A stretch of DNA of 37,841 nucleotides from Neomegalonema sp. (GTDB lineage: Bacteria; Pseudomonadota; Alphaproteobacteria; Rhodobacterales; Rhodobacteraceae): the NCBI RefSeq assembly GCF_028688855.1, contig NZ_JAQTXI010000030.1, positions 1-37,841 of the forward strand. The letters run 5' to 3'. The notes under the pieces were generated by a model, which ran no database searches, was not told where the DNA came from, and saw only the letters and a program-made list of their open reading frames with translations. A program made the position numbers and the translations under genes. Each line of letters opens with the position of its first letter. The first letter of the stretch is position 1. Of the stretch, positions 1-7,877 are shown in pieces.

Positions 1-50
1 TATAGCGGGACACAAGGTTTGAGAAATTGGGACACAAGGTTTGAGAAATT
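1..50 (+). repeat. Phage right end (S end): tandem transposase-binding sites
   Basis: Two perfect 22-bp direct repeats, GGGACACAAGGTTTGAGAAA followed by TT, occupy 7-28 and 29-50 back to back. The same core occurs inverted three times at the other edge of the window. MuA binds 22-bp sites, and Mu also has adjacent R1 and R2 sites, so these are read as R1 and R2 equivalents. I saw no convincing third site in the next 100 bases. The first bases, TATAGC, resemble the inverted far end TATTGA. This suggests that the window starts at or a couple of bases inside the true phage terminus. Confidence 0.9.
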
Positions 51-130
51 CGTCTTCCCTTGGCGATTGACGAAATCAGCACCATCAGAGTTCCCTGTTG
101 CAACCTTGAATAGATATTCCCTGTCCCCCG

Positions 131-162
131 AAAGAGCGCTGCGTGATCTGCAAGCGCTCTTT
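131..162 (-). terminator. Hairpin terminator at the end of the late operon
   Basis: AAAGAGCGCT (131-140) and AGCGCTCTTT (153-162) form a perfect 10-bp stem with a 12-nt loop. It lies 15 nt beyond the stop of the last minus-strand gene. The minus strand has only a short T tract after the stem, and the plus strand has TTTT shortly after it, so it may act in both directions. It probably ends the late transcript and shields the attachment end. Confidence 0.65.
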
Positions 163-176
163 TCTTGCCCTTTAAA

Positions 177-1106
177 TCAGTCTTCCATGGCCATGATAGC
201 CGCTCTGATTTTGTCAGGCCTGAGGGGCGAGAAGAAGTTCCTCCTCTCATCCAGGGGGTCATAGCTGGAAACGATCAATGTCGGGACGATAACTCCCGAG
301 GGCAGCTCGCGCCCAGCCGGGCTCCCACTGTCGGCGCGACGGATGCGGCACGCCTCCCCTCTTGTCTCCACAATGGCACGCCGCACGTCCACGACCGGCT
401 GAGAGCACCGACTGACGAACTCCCCCAAGTGACCATCCCCATTCGAGCCCATCGCAAAGATGTGGACGGACTCGCCCGTCTCGACTTCGGCGCGGGGCGT
501 CTGGGGGAGTTCGACGCCTCCGCCCGGATCATCGGGCAGCATAACGACAGCCCGGTCGTCACGATAACCGGCCGCGCCATCCGGCTCGAAATTCAGATCC
601 ACCACCGCCGCATGAATCAAGTAACTCGCTCGACAATTTGAGCGGCCCCGCGGCTCGATGCAGATCTCCAGCCGCAGCGGCGCTGCTCCTGTGCGATCCA
701 CTACGCAATGTGCGGCCGTCACGACATATCCGCCTACATAGAGCGCGCCGCCGCATTCGCCGCGCGATTCGGGAGAGGCGCTAGGGAATTGCGCCCTCAC
801 CTCCGGGCTTGTCGGATAGACGGCGCGCACCAATGCGAACCAAGGCGGGGTCTCCGTTTGAGCGCCGCCGAGCAAGGCGGCAGGGACCGTCACGCGATGA
901 TCAACCCCACGCTTATCGGTCTGCACCAGACTCCATCCGGCGTCGGCGAGGCGGTGGCGCAGAAGCGGACGATCCTGCGCATTTGAATCCATGGCTGGCG
1001 ATTCGTCTTTGAGCGGGTTGCGTTGGACGTCTCCAAAGGCCCAAGTCAGGGCGGTGGCGATAACCGCCAATAAGCACAACACGGCAAAGACAATATTTCC
1101 CCTCAT
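177..1106 (-). CDS. Membrane-anchored or secreted trypsin-like serine protease
   Basis: This 309-residue protein begins with a hydrophobic segment (about residues 5-24) that would act as a signal peptide or anchor. A chymotrypsin-fold domain follows. The TAAHC motif gives catalytic His133, YRDDRAVVML gives a candidate Asp183/184, and ADSGSP gives Ser260. Cys118 and Cys134 sit like the conserved disulfide around the catalytic His, and further Cys pairs occur at 149/158 and 234/253. All three catalytic residues are present, although the usual Gly before Asp-Ser is Ala. The ATG follows AAGGAGAGGAAACTCC and overlaps the upstream stop. It is the last gene of the late operon, where Mu carries mom. 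It could act on the host surface or against competitors (inference). Confidence 0.82.
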   Translation of the reverse strand: MRGNIVFAVLCLLAVIATALTWAFGDVQRNPLKDESPAMDSNAQDRPLLRHRLADAGWSLVQTDKRGVDHRVTVPAALLGGAQTETPPWFALVRAVYPTSPEVRAQFPSASPESRGECGGALYVGGYVVTAAHCVVDRTGAAPLRLEICIEPRGRSNCRASYLIHAAVVDLNFEPDGAAGYRDDRAVVMLPDDPGGGVELPQTPRAEVETGESVHIFAMGSNGDGHLGEFVSRCSQPVVDVRRAIVETRGEACRIRRADSGSPAGRELPSGVIVPTLIVSSYDPLDERRNFFSPLRPDKIRAAIMAMED

Positions 1107-1501
1107 GGAGTTTCCTCTCCTTGACCGAGATGCAGTCCTGCGGCTTGGGTCCCATACCGCCCATATGTCCGCGCCATCGAAATTCTTGAGAGCGGCCCAC
1201 TGGCTGAATCCTCAAGCATCCGTCGCCGTCTTTCCGCCTCGACATAAGCACGCATGTCTGACGGCATTTGCTCGGATGTGATTTCGGCCTCCAGGGCCTG
1301 GGAGCAGTGGCAATGCTCGAACCAGAAGAGCGCGTCGATAATGCGCCGCAGTCGCCGCCAACCGGGGCGCCCTTGCGCGTCGCCGCGATAGGCCGCGAGG
1401 GCGGAGAGCGTCACATCGGGCGATCCTGTCAGGAGAAACGCCCCCGTCTGGCTGAACCAGACAAGCAGGCGGCGGCCGAAGAAGGCGAAGACGCGGCGCA
1501 T
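1103..1501 (-). CDS. Hypothetical protein
   Basis: This protein of 132 residues is not one I recognise. The N-terminal 30 residues are hydrophobic and basic (FFGRRLLVWFSQTGAFLLTG), which could be a membrane-associated helix. A FWFEHCHC motif lies in the middle, and the C-terminal half is polar. The start overlaps the upstream stop (TGATG) and its own stop overlaps the protease start (ATGA), so the three distal genes look translationally coupled. Its position between the tail-fibre region and the protease fits a late accessory gene. Confidence 0.6.
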   Translation of the reverse strand: MRRVFAFFGRRLLVWFSQTGAFLLTGSPDVTLSALAAYRGDAQGRPGWRRLRRIIDALFWFEHCHCSQALEAEITSEQMPSDMRAYVEAERRRRMLEDSASGPLSRISMARTYGRYGTQAAGLHLGQGEETP

Positions 1502-2184
1502 CAGAGTTCCCCCGATTCGGCGGGCGGCGCGAGGTCCAGATCCGGCATGTCGTCATCCAAAGGCGGCGGGGCGGCGGGCTCTTCGACCGGCGGCGGCGCG
1601 AGAGCGGCGGCCTCGGCGGCGACCTCCTCTGCGGCTATGGCGTCCAGATCCGGCGTTTCGGCGTCCAGCAGCGCGCTCGTCTGGACATAGGAGGCATAGG
1701 CGCGGGAGAGCGCCGCATCCACGGCCCTCCCGCGCGCCAGGCGCGTCTCGGCGTCGCTCGCGGCCGTTTTGAGCAGCACCGGCGGGCAAATCGCGCCTTC
1801 CGGCAAATCATCCACCGAGCCGCCGGCCCGCAGATGCGCCACCGCCAGCTCATGCCCGGCGTATTCCGCCTGCGCCAGCCCGAGCGCGTCGAATCCCAGC
1901 GCGGCGCTCTTCGAGCCGATGGCCGCCCTCAGCGTCGCCGAGCCAGCCTCCGCCAGAGCCGCCGCGACGACGGTCAGGGCCAGCCGCGTGAGCGCATGGC
2001 CGTCCGAGACCACCGTCTCCCGCTCGGCGGGAGAGGCCGCCAGATCGATCCGCGCCCGCAGCGCCGTCAGAGCCTGAGCGCGCCTCCCCGCCCGCCAGGC
2101 CGCGAGGATAGCCGCCTCGTCATGGCCCGCCGCCCGCGCCTCGCGCACGCCCGGATAAATCCGACCGTCAATCTCATATCTCAT
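1501..2184 (-). CDS. Hypothetical protein downstream of the tail fibre
   Basis: This 227-residue protein is Ala-rich and largely helical. Its N-terminal YEIDGRIYPGVREARAAGHD resembles the short lead-in of small tail-associated proteins, but no family is certain. The last 60 residues are acidic and proline-rich. GAGGAGACGAGC precedes the ATG, a good ribosome site. It follows the fibre gene directly, where many phages encode a fibre assembly chaperone or tail accessory protein. That role is inferred from position only. Confidence 0.62.
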   Translation of the reverse strand: MRYEIDGRIYPGVREARAAGHDEAAILAAWRAGRRAQALTALRARIDLAASPAERETVVSDGHALTRLALTVVAAALAEAGSATLRAAIGSKSAALGFDALGLAQAEYAGHELAVAHLRAGGSVDDLPEGAICPPVLLKTAASDAETRLARGRAVDAALSRAYASYVQTSALLDAETPDLDAIAAEEVAAEAAALAPPPVEEPAAPPPLDDDMPDLDLAPPAESGEL

Positions 2185-2194
2185 GCTCGTCTCC

Positions 2195-4441
2195 TCAGAG
2201 CGTCGTCAACCCGCGCAGCCGCGCCCAGGCGGGCGCAGCCGCCCCCGCCGCGCCCGCGCCATCGATCCATTTGCCCGCCTGCGCCGTCGGCCAGGAGCCC
2301 GCCTGCACGTCCAGCTCGACGAACCCGCGGCTCGCGCCGACGATCCAGGCCGTGGCGGCCGCCGGGCGCTCGATGTCGCAGCGCAGCAGCCGCAGGGACG
2401 CCCTCGACGGTCCCAGCGCGTGCAGATCGCGCCCGATCAGCGCGTTGTAGGGGGAGGGCGTCCCGGTCTCGGGGGCGGCGGGGAAGCGCAGGCCCAGACT
2501 GTCGAGCGTGACGTCGATCGGGCCGTGAAGCTCGCTGAAGACCAGCCCGCCGACGCTATAGGTCCCGTCGCCGTGGTCGTGATTGGCGAAGGTCCATGTC
2601 CGCTTGATGCGGGCGCTGTTCACATTCGCGCCTTGAATGCGGATGAACTGGAACGGCTTGTTGACGACGCTCTCCGCCGTCCTGCCCGCCGAGGAATAAT
2701 CCGAAAGCAGGTTGATGGTCAGCGCGCAGCCGGAAGGCGCGCTGCGGATCGCCTGACGAATCGTCGCATAGGGCGCGCCCGCCGAACCATCGCCGGTCGT
2801 GTCGGATCCCGTGGCGGAGTTCACGAAAAACGTCACGCCGAGATCCAGCGTCGGCATTTCGTCGACGCCCCCGATCCAGCCGCCCGAATTCGTGACCCGC
2901 CCGCGCGCCACGCCCGTCAGGGGGGCCGCCGTGACGCCCAGCAGCAGCCCGCCGCCCCGAACCGCGATCGCCCGATTCCCGAAATCGGTCGCCTCCGTGA
3001 TCTGGACGATGGCGCTTCCTGTGGGGCCGCCGCCGAGAATCGTCATCGCGCCGCGCTCGCCGTGCAGATAGCTGCGCCCCTCGGTGACGTGGCCCTCCAG
3101 CGTCAACTGCCCACGCTCGACATGCGCGGCGTAGAAACCGCCATGGGATCTCGCGTAGGGCGTGCTCATGTTCGTGCGGTTGCAGTAGATCGTGCTGTGT
3201 CCGCCGTGGAAATGCCCGAGCGATGAAACCCAGCTTCCGAAGAGGCTCGACACCGCCGCATAGTCCCGCGCCTGGGTCAGACGGGGCTGAAACAGTGTGA
3301 TCCTGTGCCCCTCCTGTCCGACGACGTTCGCGCCGCATCCGGAGACGCAGAGCCCGTGGCCGCACAGGTCTGCGCCGATCGCCCAGATCCCGTTGCGATC
3401 CGCGCCGTGGATCCAGAGTTCGTAGGGCCGCCACGTCAGCGTCGAACCGTAATGCGCCAGCGCCCCTACGCTGCGGCCCCGGCTGTCTGTCACGTCAAGG
3501 GCGAGGTTCAGGCGCAGATCCGAGCGTGGCAAGCCGACATTGGAGTCGCCGGCGACGAAGGCCCCTCCGGCGAAATCGACGGCGGTGCGGCACCAAGAAT
3601 ACGGAACCAGGCATTTATGACCCACAGGGACGGGCTGCACCGGGAAAGCCGTGCGTCGATCAACGCCATGGACGACCATGCGGCGCGTCGCGGCGGTGAC
3701 GGAGACGACGCGGAAAACGCCGGCGCAGGCGTCGGTGACCTCGATTTGCGCGGCCGTCCGCGTGGAGGAGGCCCATTCGTCGCAGGCGAGGCGGATCGTC
3801 TGTCCAGCAACGATCCCCGACACGCTGTCGAGCGTGGCCGTGATGACCGTCCGCTGCGCCCCTAACGGCAGGGCCGGATCCAGAGGACCGCCAGGTGCGA
3901 TGGAGAGAGCCTCAATCGTCCGCTCCGCCCAGAGTTTGCCGTCGGCCCCGCGCCAGCCTTCGACGATTGTGAGCGCGCCCGGCGGGGCTTTGGCCTGCAC
4001 GGTCATGACATGCTCGCCGGGGCGCAACCGCACGACGACGCGGCCGCAGCCGTCCCAGCTCGCGGCGAGGTTCAGGGCCCGCTGAATTTCGCCGATCGGG
4101 AAATGGCCGCCCTCGCCGATGTCGAGATACGCCGTTTGGTCCGCCTGCAGGACGAGGCGCGCGCCCGTCGTGATCACCTCCGCCACCCGAGCCTGAACAA
4201 GCTCGTCGGCCGCAGGAGGGAGCGTCGCCTCAATCGCATCCTGCATGCCGCCAAGCCGCGCCGCAAGATCTGGGAACCCGCCCCTGGCGTTGTCCATCGC
4301 CATCTTCAGGTGGGCCGTTCGGTCTCCAAGTTGACGAGCCTGGATATTCGAGATTCCATCCGGCCCTCCCACCACAGGATCGGTCATCTCGATCTGATAA
4401 ATTCCCGACCGCCAGGCGGCTTCTTCCGGCAAATTCGCCAT
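2195..4441 (-). CDS. Tail fibre / receptor-binding protein with beta-helix region
   Basis: This 748-residue protein begins with a fibre-like shaft (MANLPEEAAWRSGIYQIEM). Around residues 540-600 it has the motif pattern FFVNSATGSDTTGDGSAGAP YATIRQAI, typical of right-handed parallel beta-helix (pectate-lyase-like) fibres. The middle is rich in Gly, aromatic residues and repeated short beta segments. The gene follows the baseplate J and I genes, as in P2-type tails, and probably encodes the host-recognition fibre. Whether it has enzymatic depolymerase activity cannot be told from the sequence. No invertible segment or invertase was seen beside it. Confidence 0.75.
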   Translation of the reverse strand: MANLPEEAAWRSGIYQIEMTDPVVGGPDGISNIQARQLGDRTAHLKMAMDNARGGFPDLAARLGGMQDAIEATLPPAADELVQARVAEVITTGARLVLQADQTAYLDIGEGGHFPIGEIQRALNLAASWDGCGRVVVRLRPGEHVMTVQAKAPPGALTIVEGWRGADGKLWAERTIEALSIAPGGPLDPALPLGAQRTVITATLDSVSGIVAGQTIRLACDEWASSTRTAAQIEVTDACAGVFRVVSVTAATRRMVVHGVDRRTAFPVQPVPVGHKCLVPYSWCRTAVDFAGGAFVAGDSNVGLPRSDLRLNLALDVTDSRGRSVGALAHYGSTLTWRPYELWIHGADRNGIWAIGADLCGHGLCVSGCGANVVGQEGHRITLFQPRLTQARDYAAVSSLFGSWVSSLGHFHGGHSTIYCNRTNMSTPYARSHGGFYAAHVERGQLTLEGHVTEGRSYLHGERGAMTILGGGPTGSAIVQITEATDFGNRAIAVRGGGLLLGVTAAPLTGVARGRVTNSGGWIGGVDEMPTLDLGVTFFVNSATGSDTTGDGSAGAPYATIRQAIRSAPSGCALTINLLSDYSSAGRTAESVVNKPFQFIRIQGANVNSARIKRTWTFANHDHGDGTYSVGGLVFSELHGPIDVTLDSLGLRFPAAPETGTPSPYNALIGRDLHALGPSRASLRLLRCDIERPAAATAWIVGASRGFVELDVQAGSWPTAQAGKWIDGAGAAGAAAPAWARLRGLTTL

Positions 4442-4456
4442 GATGCGCTTCCGTCG

Positions 4457-4897
4457 TCAAAAGATGATGGTCCAGGCCCCGTCGAGGCTGATGTCGTCAG
4501 CCTTCTCGATCGGAGCGCGGGTCTTGCGGGCGAAAAGCGATCCGTCTGATGTGATCAGGCCGAACTCCCGGATGACGAGGCCAACGGCCTCCGAAGTCTC
4601 CAGTCGCCAGTCGAACTGAACGCGGCCGGGGGCCGGATAGCTGTAGCCCGCGACCGCTTTGATGAAGGGTGTGGTCAGAGCCGCATCCTCCCAAGAGGCG
4701 GGACCATCGGCGCTCGTCCCCACGCCGAAGCGGGTGACGATCTTGCCCGCGCCGTCTCCGGCGATCAGGCGCGCCAGGGCGTCGCGCGCGCCGGGCATGA
4801 TCATGTTCTCGTCGCGCCAGCTCTCGATCAGCGCGCCGCTTCGGCGGATGTCGATCTGGAGCGAGCCTCGCAAGGCGAGCGTTTCAACTGCGTGCAT
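4457..4897 (-). CDS. Tail-fibre-associated hypothetical protein
   Basis: I chose the start at 4897 (146 residues) because TTTGAGGGAGTC lies directly before that ATG and the frame then no longer overlaps the preceding gene. ATGs at 4921 and 4951 would give 156 or 164 residues but lack a clear ribosome site. The sequence has alternating hydrophobic beta-type stretches (VQFDWRLETSEAVGLVIREF) and ends in DGAWTIIF. It sits between tail protein I and the fibre, where small collar or fibre-connector proteins are common. The exact function is not recognised. Confidence 0.65.
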   Translation of the reverse strand: MHAVETLALRGSLQIDIRRSGALIESWRDENMIMPGARDALARLIAGDGAGKIVTRFGVGTSADGPASWEDAALTTPFIKAVAGYSYPAPGRVQFDWRLETSEAVGLVIREFGLITSDGSLFARKTRAPIEKADDISLDGAWTIIF

Positions 4898-4904
4898 GAC
4901 TCCC

Positions 4905-5840
4905 TCAAAGGACGTTTGCATGGTGATGAACCGGGGCGGAATGGAGAGCATGGCGCGTCACCCGGATAGGCATGACGGGATCCACGACCGAGGGCCGGTC
5001 GGCTCCATGGAGGATCCCGGAATAGAGGCGACGACCGTCGTGGAGCGCCGCGCTCCCGAAACTTTCTTCAGCGCTGAGGCTGAGGCGGAATGAGAGGTCG
5101 GCCTGTCGATTATCGTAGAGCGCGCCCGCCGGACCCCAGCCCTTGTGTTCGCTTCCGGCGTCATGGAGCAGCCCGCCGTCATGGAGGCGGCGGATCCCAT
5201 GCTCATGCCGCAGAGAGCCGTCATAGCGACGTCCCCACGGAACGACATCTTCGCTGTGATAACGCGTCATCGTTGCGAGATGCGCCTGAGCTTGCAGTTC
5301 GTCAGCAAGGCCAAGGCGAGCGCCCAGTCCAACCAGATGGGATCTGGCGTTCTTCCAGATCTCGATCAGATGGAACAGCTGTACAATCTGCTCGGAGGTC
5401 AGGCTCTTCGCCCCGAGATCGACCAGAACCCGGAAGGTCGCCCAACGCAGGCCTGAACCATAATCGGCGGCGGCGGAATAGGCGGCCTCTCCGTCGTACA
5501 GCACAACTGGAGCGCCCTCGACGATGTCGGCTCCCGCATAGCCGATGGCCTTGACGGCCTCGCGAACCGCCCAGGGCGTCCCCCGATGGCGATGCAGATC
5601 GAGGCCGCGACGGATGAAGGCCCGGCGCTCTTGCGGCGTCGCGGCGAGATCCCATCCCGCGCCGCCCATGAGGTCGAATTGCCAGGCGAGCAGATGCAGG
5701 GCGCCGTCGGGCACATCGTCCAGACGATAGATCAGCAGGGTCGCAAGATCGAGATCGTCGAGGCGACCGAGCAGCCCCAAGAGCGCGCGACTGCGTTCGT
5801 CGTCGATCCCAGCCGGGAGTAGGCGCAGGTCCTCACCCAT
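4905..5840 (-). CDS. I: Phage tail protein I family (baseplate)
   Basis: In this 311-residue protein the N-terminal 130 residues match the P2 gpI-type baseplate family: an acidic leader, then LAWQFDLMGG, a short helix and RGTPWAVREAVKAIGYAGAD. P2 gpI is about 176 residues. The extra 150 residues here are Arg/His-rich with several HDG-type motifs (RRLHDGGLLHDAG), perhaps an attachment platform for the fibre. The start overlaps the end of the J-like gene. Order J, I, fibre supports the call. Confidence 0.82.
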   Translation of the reverse strand: MGEDLRLLPAGIDDERSRALLGLLGRLDDLDLATLLIYRLDDVPDGALHLLAWQFDLMGGAGWDLAATPQERRAFIRRGLDLHRHRGTPWAVREAVKAIGYAGADIVEGAPVVLYDGEAAYSAAADYGSGLRWATFRVLVDLGAKSLTSEQIVQLFHLIEIWKNARSHLVGLGARLGLADELQAQAHLATMTRYHSEDVVPWGRRYDGSLRHEHGIRRLHDGGLLHDAGSEHKGWGPAGALYDNRQADLSFRLSLSAEESFGSAALHDGRRLYSGILHGADRPSVVDPVMPIRVTRHALHSAPVHHHANVL

Positions 5841-6939
5841 CGGCCGTCCCCGCCAGGATCAGATCGATCCCCGTGCAATCCGCCCATTCCTCCGGACCCA
5901 GCTCGCGCCAGAGAGGTTCAGCGAGCTGGATGCGATAGACGCCTGAGACCGAGAGCGCGGCGACGAGCTGGCTCTCCACGAGATCGCGCCCAAGCCCGGA
6001 CCGGCGCTCTGCGACCCAGGCTTCGGCGGCGCGGCGGACGGCCGTCATCGTGACGGAGGCGTCGGCGGCGCGATAAAGGGTGACGGATCCGACGATCCGG
6101 TAAGGCGCGCGGATAGGCGCCATGACCTCCACCCTGTCGGTCAGGGGGCGGGTCTTGTCGTCGGAGAGGCGCGCGGCGACGAGATCCAGCAACTCCGCGC
6201 TGGGGGCGCCCTTATCCGTGAGGATATGGACGCGCACCAGGCCCGGGCGCGGGCTGAGGACCGCCGCATCCACGATGGACTGATGCGCGGCGATCGCATG
6301 CCAGCGATAGGCGCCGACCGGACCGGCGACGGAGAAGCTGCGCGGGGCCTCGCGGATGCGCCCCCTCAGGCGATCATCCGTTTCAGCCGCCCTGCCGCCA
6401 TGAGAGGTCGAGATGTTGACGACCGAAATTCCCGCCAGCGGATCCAGCAGATCGGCGATCTGCCCCTCCACATAGCCATTGCCGGTTTCGCCGGGCGCTT
6501 CGGCCGAGGCGGCGACCTCGACGAACAGGCTCCCTGCGGGGATCTCGACGGGCGCCGTCGTGGCGAAGACCGCGCGTCCGTCTCCGGAGCGGACCCGCGT
6601 TCCGGAGGAGACGATCGTCACGCCGGAGCGGGCGGCGTCCAAGACGAAGCGCAGGGTGGCGACGGCCGAAGCTGGAGGCAGACGACGGACGCCCAGCAAA
6701 TCGCCCAGATGATCGAGCATGGGGAAGGCGGCGTAAGCCAGAAGGTTTTGCTTCGCCGCCTCCTGAATGGCGATGCGGACCAAGCTTTCCCGATAGGCGA
6801 TCACGTCGACGAGCAGCCGCTCGACCTGGGCGGGTTGCAGCTTGCGTCCGACCATGGCTTCGTAATCGGCCACCATCTGCGCCGTCAACCCGCGCGGATC
6901 GCGCTCGACGAAACTCGGCTCGGGGAGCGCGTCAGACAT
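5833..6939 (-). CDS. J: Baseplate J-like protein
   Basis: This 368-residue protein has the typical opening of P2 gpJ / Mu gp47 (PSFVERDPRGLTAQMVADYE), a conserved helix around IAYRESLVRIAIQEAAKQNL and the LDHLGDLLGVRRL motif. The C-terminal half carries RRAAEAWVAERRSGLG and alternating beta strands. It forms baseplate wedges together with W. It overlaps both neighbours by a few bases. Length and motif order fit the family. Confidence 0.9.
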   Translation of the reverse strand: MSDALPEPSFVERDPRGLTAQMVADYEAMVGRKLQPAQVERLLVDVIAYRESLVRIAIQEAAKQNLLAYAAFPMLDHLGDLLGVRRLPPASAVATLRFVLDAARSGVTIVSSGTRVRSGDGRAVFATTAPVEIPAGSLFVEVAASAEAPGETGNGYVEGQIADLLDPLAGISVVNISTSHGGRAAETDDRLRGRIREAPRSFSVAGPVGAYRWHAIAAHQSIVDAAVLSPRPGLVRVHILTDKGAPSAELLDLVAARLSDDKTRPLTDRVEVMAPIRAPYRIVGSVTLYRAADASVTMTAVRRAAEAWVAERRSGLGRDLVESQLVAALSVSGVYRIQLAEPLWRELGPEEWADCTGIDLILAGTADG

Positions 6940-7300
6940 CGCGCACCTCGGTGGCGATCATCTCGCCGCGGCCGTTGAGGCGCCATTCGACGGTCAGACG
7001 CAGATGCGTCGTCGCCAGATTCTGCGGAGCGACGCGGATCACTTCGATCCGGGGCTCCCAGCGACGGAGCGCGTCGACGCTCTCGCGCACGACATGCGGC
7101 AGGGCCTCGGCGATGGGCCGATCCAGATAACGCCAGAGATCGGAGCCGAATTCCGGGCGATGCGGAACGGAGCCTTTGGGCGTCAGGAGGATGATCCTGA
7201 CGCATTGATGGATGTCCTCCAGGCCAGCCACGATCTCGCCATGCGCCCCCAGGCGGGGCTGCCAATCGGCGGCGGCTATGTCGCGAACATCTTGAGCCAT
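6932..7300 (-). CDS. W: Baseplate wedge protein, gpW/gp25 family
   Basis: In this 122-residue protein the segment from IHQCVRIILLTPKGSVPHRPEFGS to LWRYLDRPI carries the gp25/gpW hallmarks: a short conserved strand, then an Arg-Pro-Glu-Phe-Gly-(S/T)-Asp-Leu turn. The gene has an in-frame stop (TAA) four codons upstream of the ATG, which fixes the start. No usual ribosome site lies just before it. Instead, a 12-bp hairpin ends 3 nt from the start codon. With J it builds the wedge of the contractile baseplate. Confidence 0.9.
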   Translation of the reverse strand: MAQDVRDIAAADWQPRLGAHGEIVAGLEDIHQCVRIILLTPKGSVPHRPEFGSDLWRYLDRPIAEALPHVVRESVDALRRWEPRIEVIRVAPQNLATTHLRLTVEWRLNGRGEMIATEVRDV

Positions 7301-7303
7301 GCA

Positions 7304-7332
7304 GGGAGATTATGCGCTTTGCATGATCTCCC
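7304..7332 (-). promoter_or_regulatory. Hairpin directly upstream of the W gene start
   Basis: On the minus strand GGGAGATCATGC and GCATAATCTCCC form a 12-bp stem with one mismatch and a 5-nt loop, ending 3 nt before the ATG of the baseplate W gene. The only Shine-Dalgarno-like run (GGGAGAT) is inside the upstream arm. CATAAT in the downstream arm also resembles a -10 box. The hairpin could therefore control translation, or the element could be a promoter. Confidence 0.5.
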
Positions 7333-7335
7333 CGA

Positions 7336-7350
7336 CCCGGACAGCAGTCC
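7336..7350 (-). promoter_or_regulatory. Candidate late-promoter operator, copy 1
   Basis: The plus-strand sequence CCCGGACAGCAGTCC differs by one base from the perfect dyad before the head protease gene. It lies in one of the few gaps of the tail operon, 36-50 bases upstream of the W start. On the transcribed strand, a CATAAT box follows about 21 nt later. The position is analogous to a mid-tail late promoter such as Mu P-P (inference). Confidence 0.5.
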
Positions 7351-7403
7351 CTCCAGACGAAAGCGTCTGCCCAGCTTATGCGCAAATCCGCCTGTCGGCC
7401 AAG

Positions 7404-7877
7404 TCAGGAGGGCGCGTCGGTCGTCGAATCTCCACGGCGCACGCCTTCATGGACATGGGTCTCGCCCACGTTCACGCCGTTATGGGTCAGGCGTGGACCT
7501 GAGATGGCTACGCCGGAGGCGGAGATCTCCACCCGCGTTCCTCCGACGGAGAGAATAAACGCACGGGCACCCTTGTCATAGGTCAACGAGGCGCCGTCGC
7601 CATAGAGGATGGCGTGGACGCCCGGATCTGAGGCGGGCGGCCTGTCCGCATCGGAATAGATGGAGCCCAGAACGACGCCCGCCTCCGCATGCTCGTCCAT
7701 GAGCGCTGCGACATGCTCGCCGACGGCGGGCATCCAGTAAGCCTTGTCGCCCTTCGTGCGCGGCTGGAGGATCTGAAGCCACCAGCTGACAATCTCGTCG
7801 TGATCGGAGAATCGCACGCGGGCCCTGACGCCGACTGGATCGATCTCGACCACGATCCCCAGTCTAGGATTGGACAT
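7404..7877 (-). CDS. V: Baseplate assembly protein V / tail spike
   Basis: This 157-residue protein has an N-terminal OB-like region (GIVVEIDPVGVRARVRFSDH) followed by a beta-rich spike stem. The tail ends near ETHVHEGVRRGD, where His141 and His143 form the HxH signature that binds iron at the tip of P2-type spikes. It is shorter than P2 gpV (211 residues) but keeps both ends. The gene overlaps the end of the D-like gene by 14 nt. Product: membrane-piercing spike at the centre of the baseplate. Confidence 0.9.
   Translation of the reverse strand: MSNPRLGIVVEIDPVGVRARVRFSDHDEIVSWWLQILQPRTKGDKAYWMPAVGEHVAALMDEHAEAGVVLGSIYSDADRPPASDPGVHAILYGDGASLTYDKGARAFILSVGGTRVEISASGVAISGPRLTHNGVNVGETHVHEGVRRGDSTTDAPS

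Noticed and set aside
51..130. Third transposase-binding site (R3 equivalent)
   Set aside because: Pieces such as AACCTT and CTGTCCC occur but are not spaced as in the 22-bp site.
19..264. Small + strand frame starting inside the transposase sites
   Set aside because: It covers attachment sites and the terminator hairpin and has no ribosome site or recognisable features.
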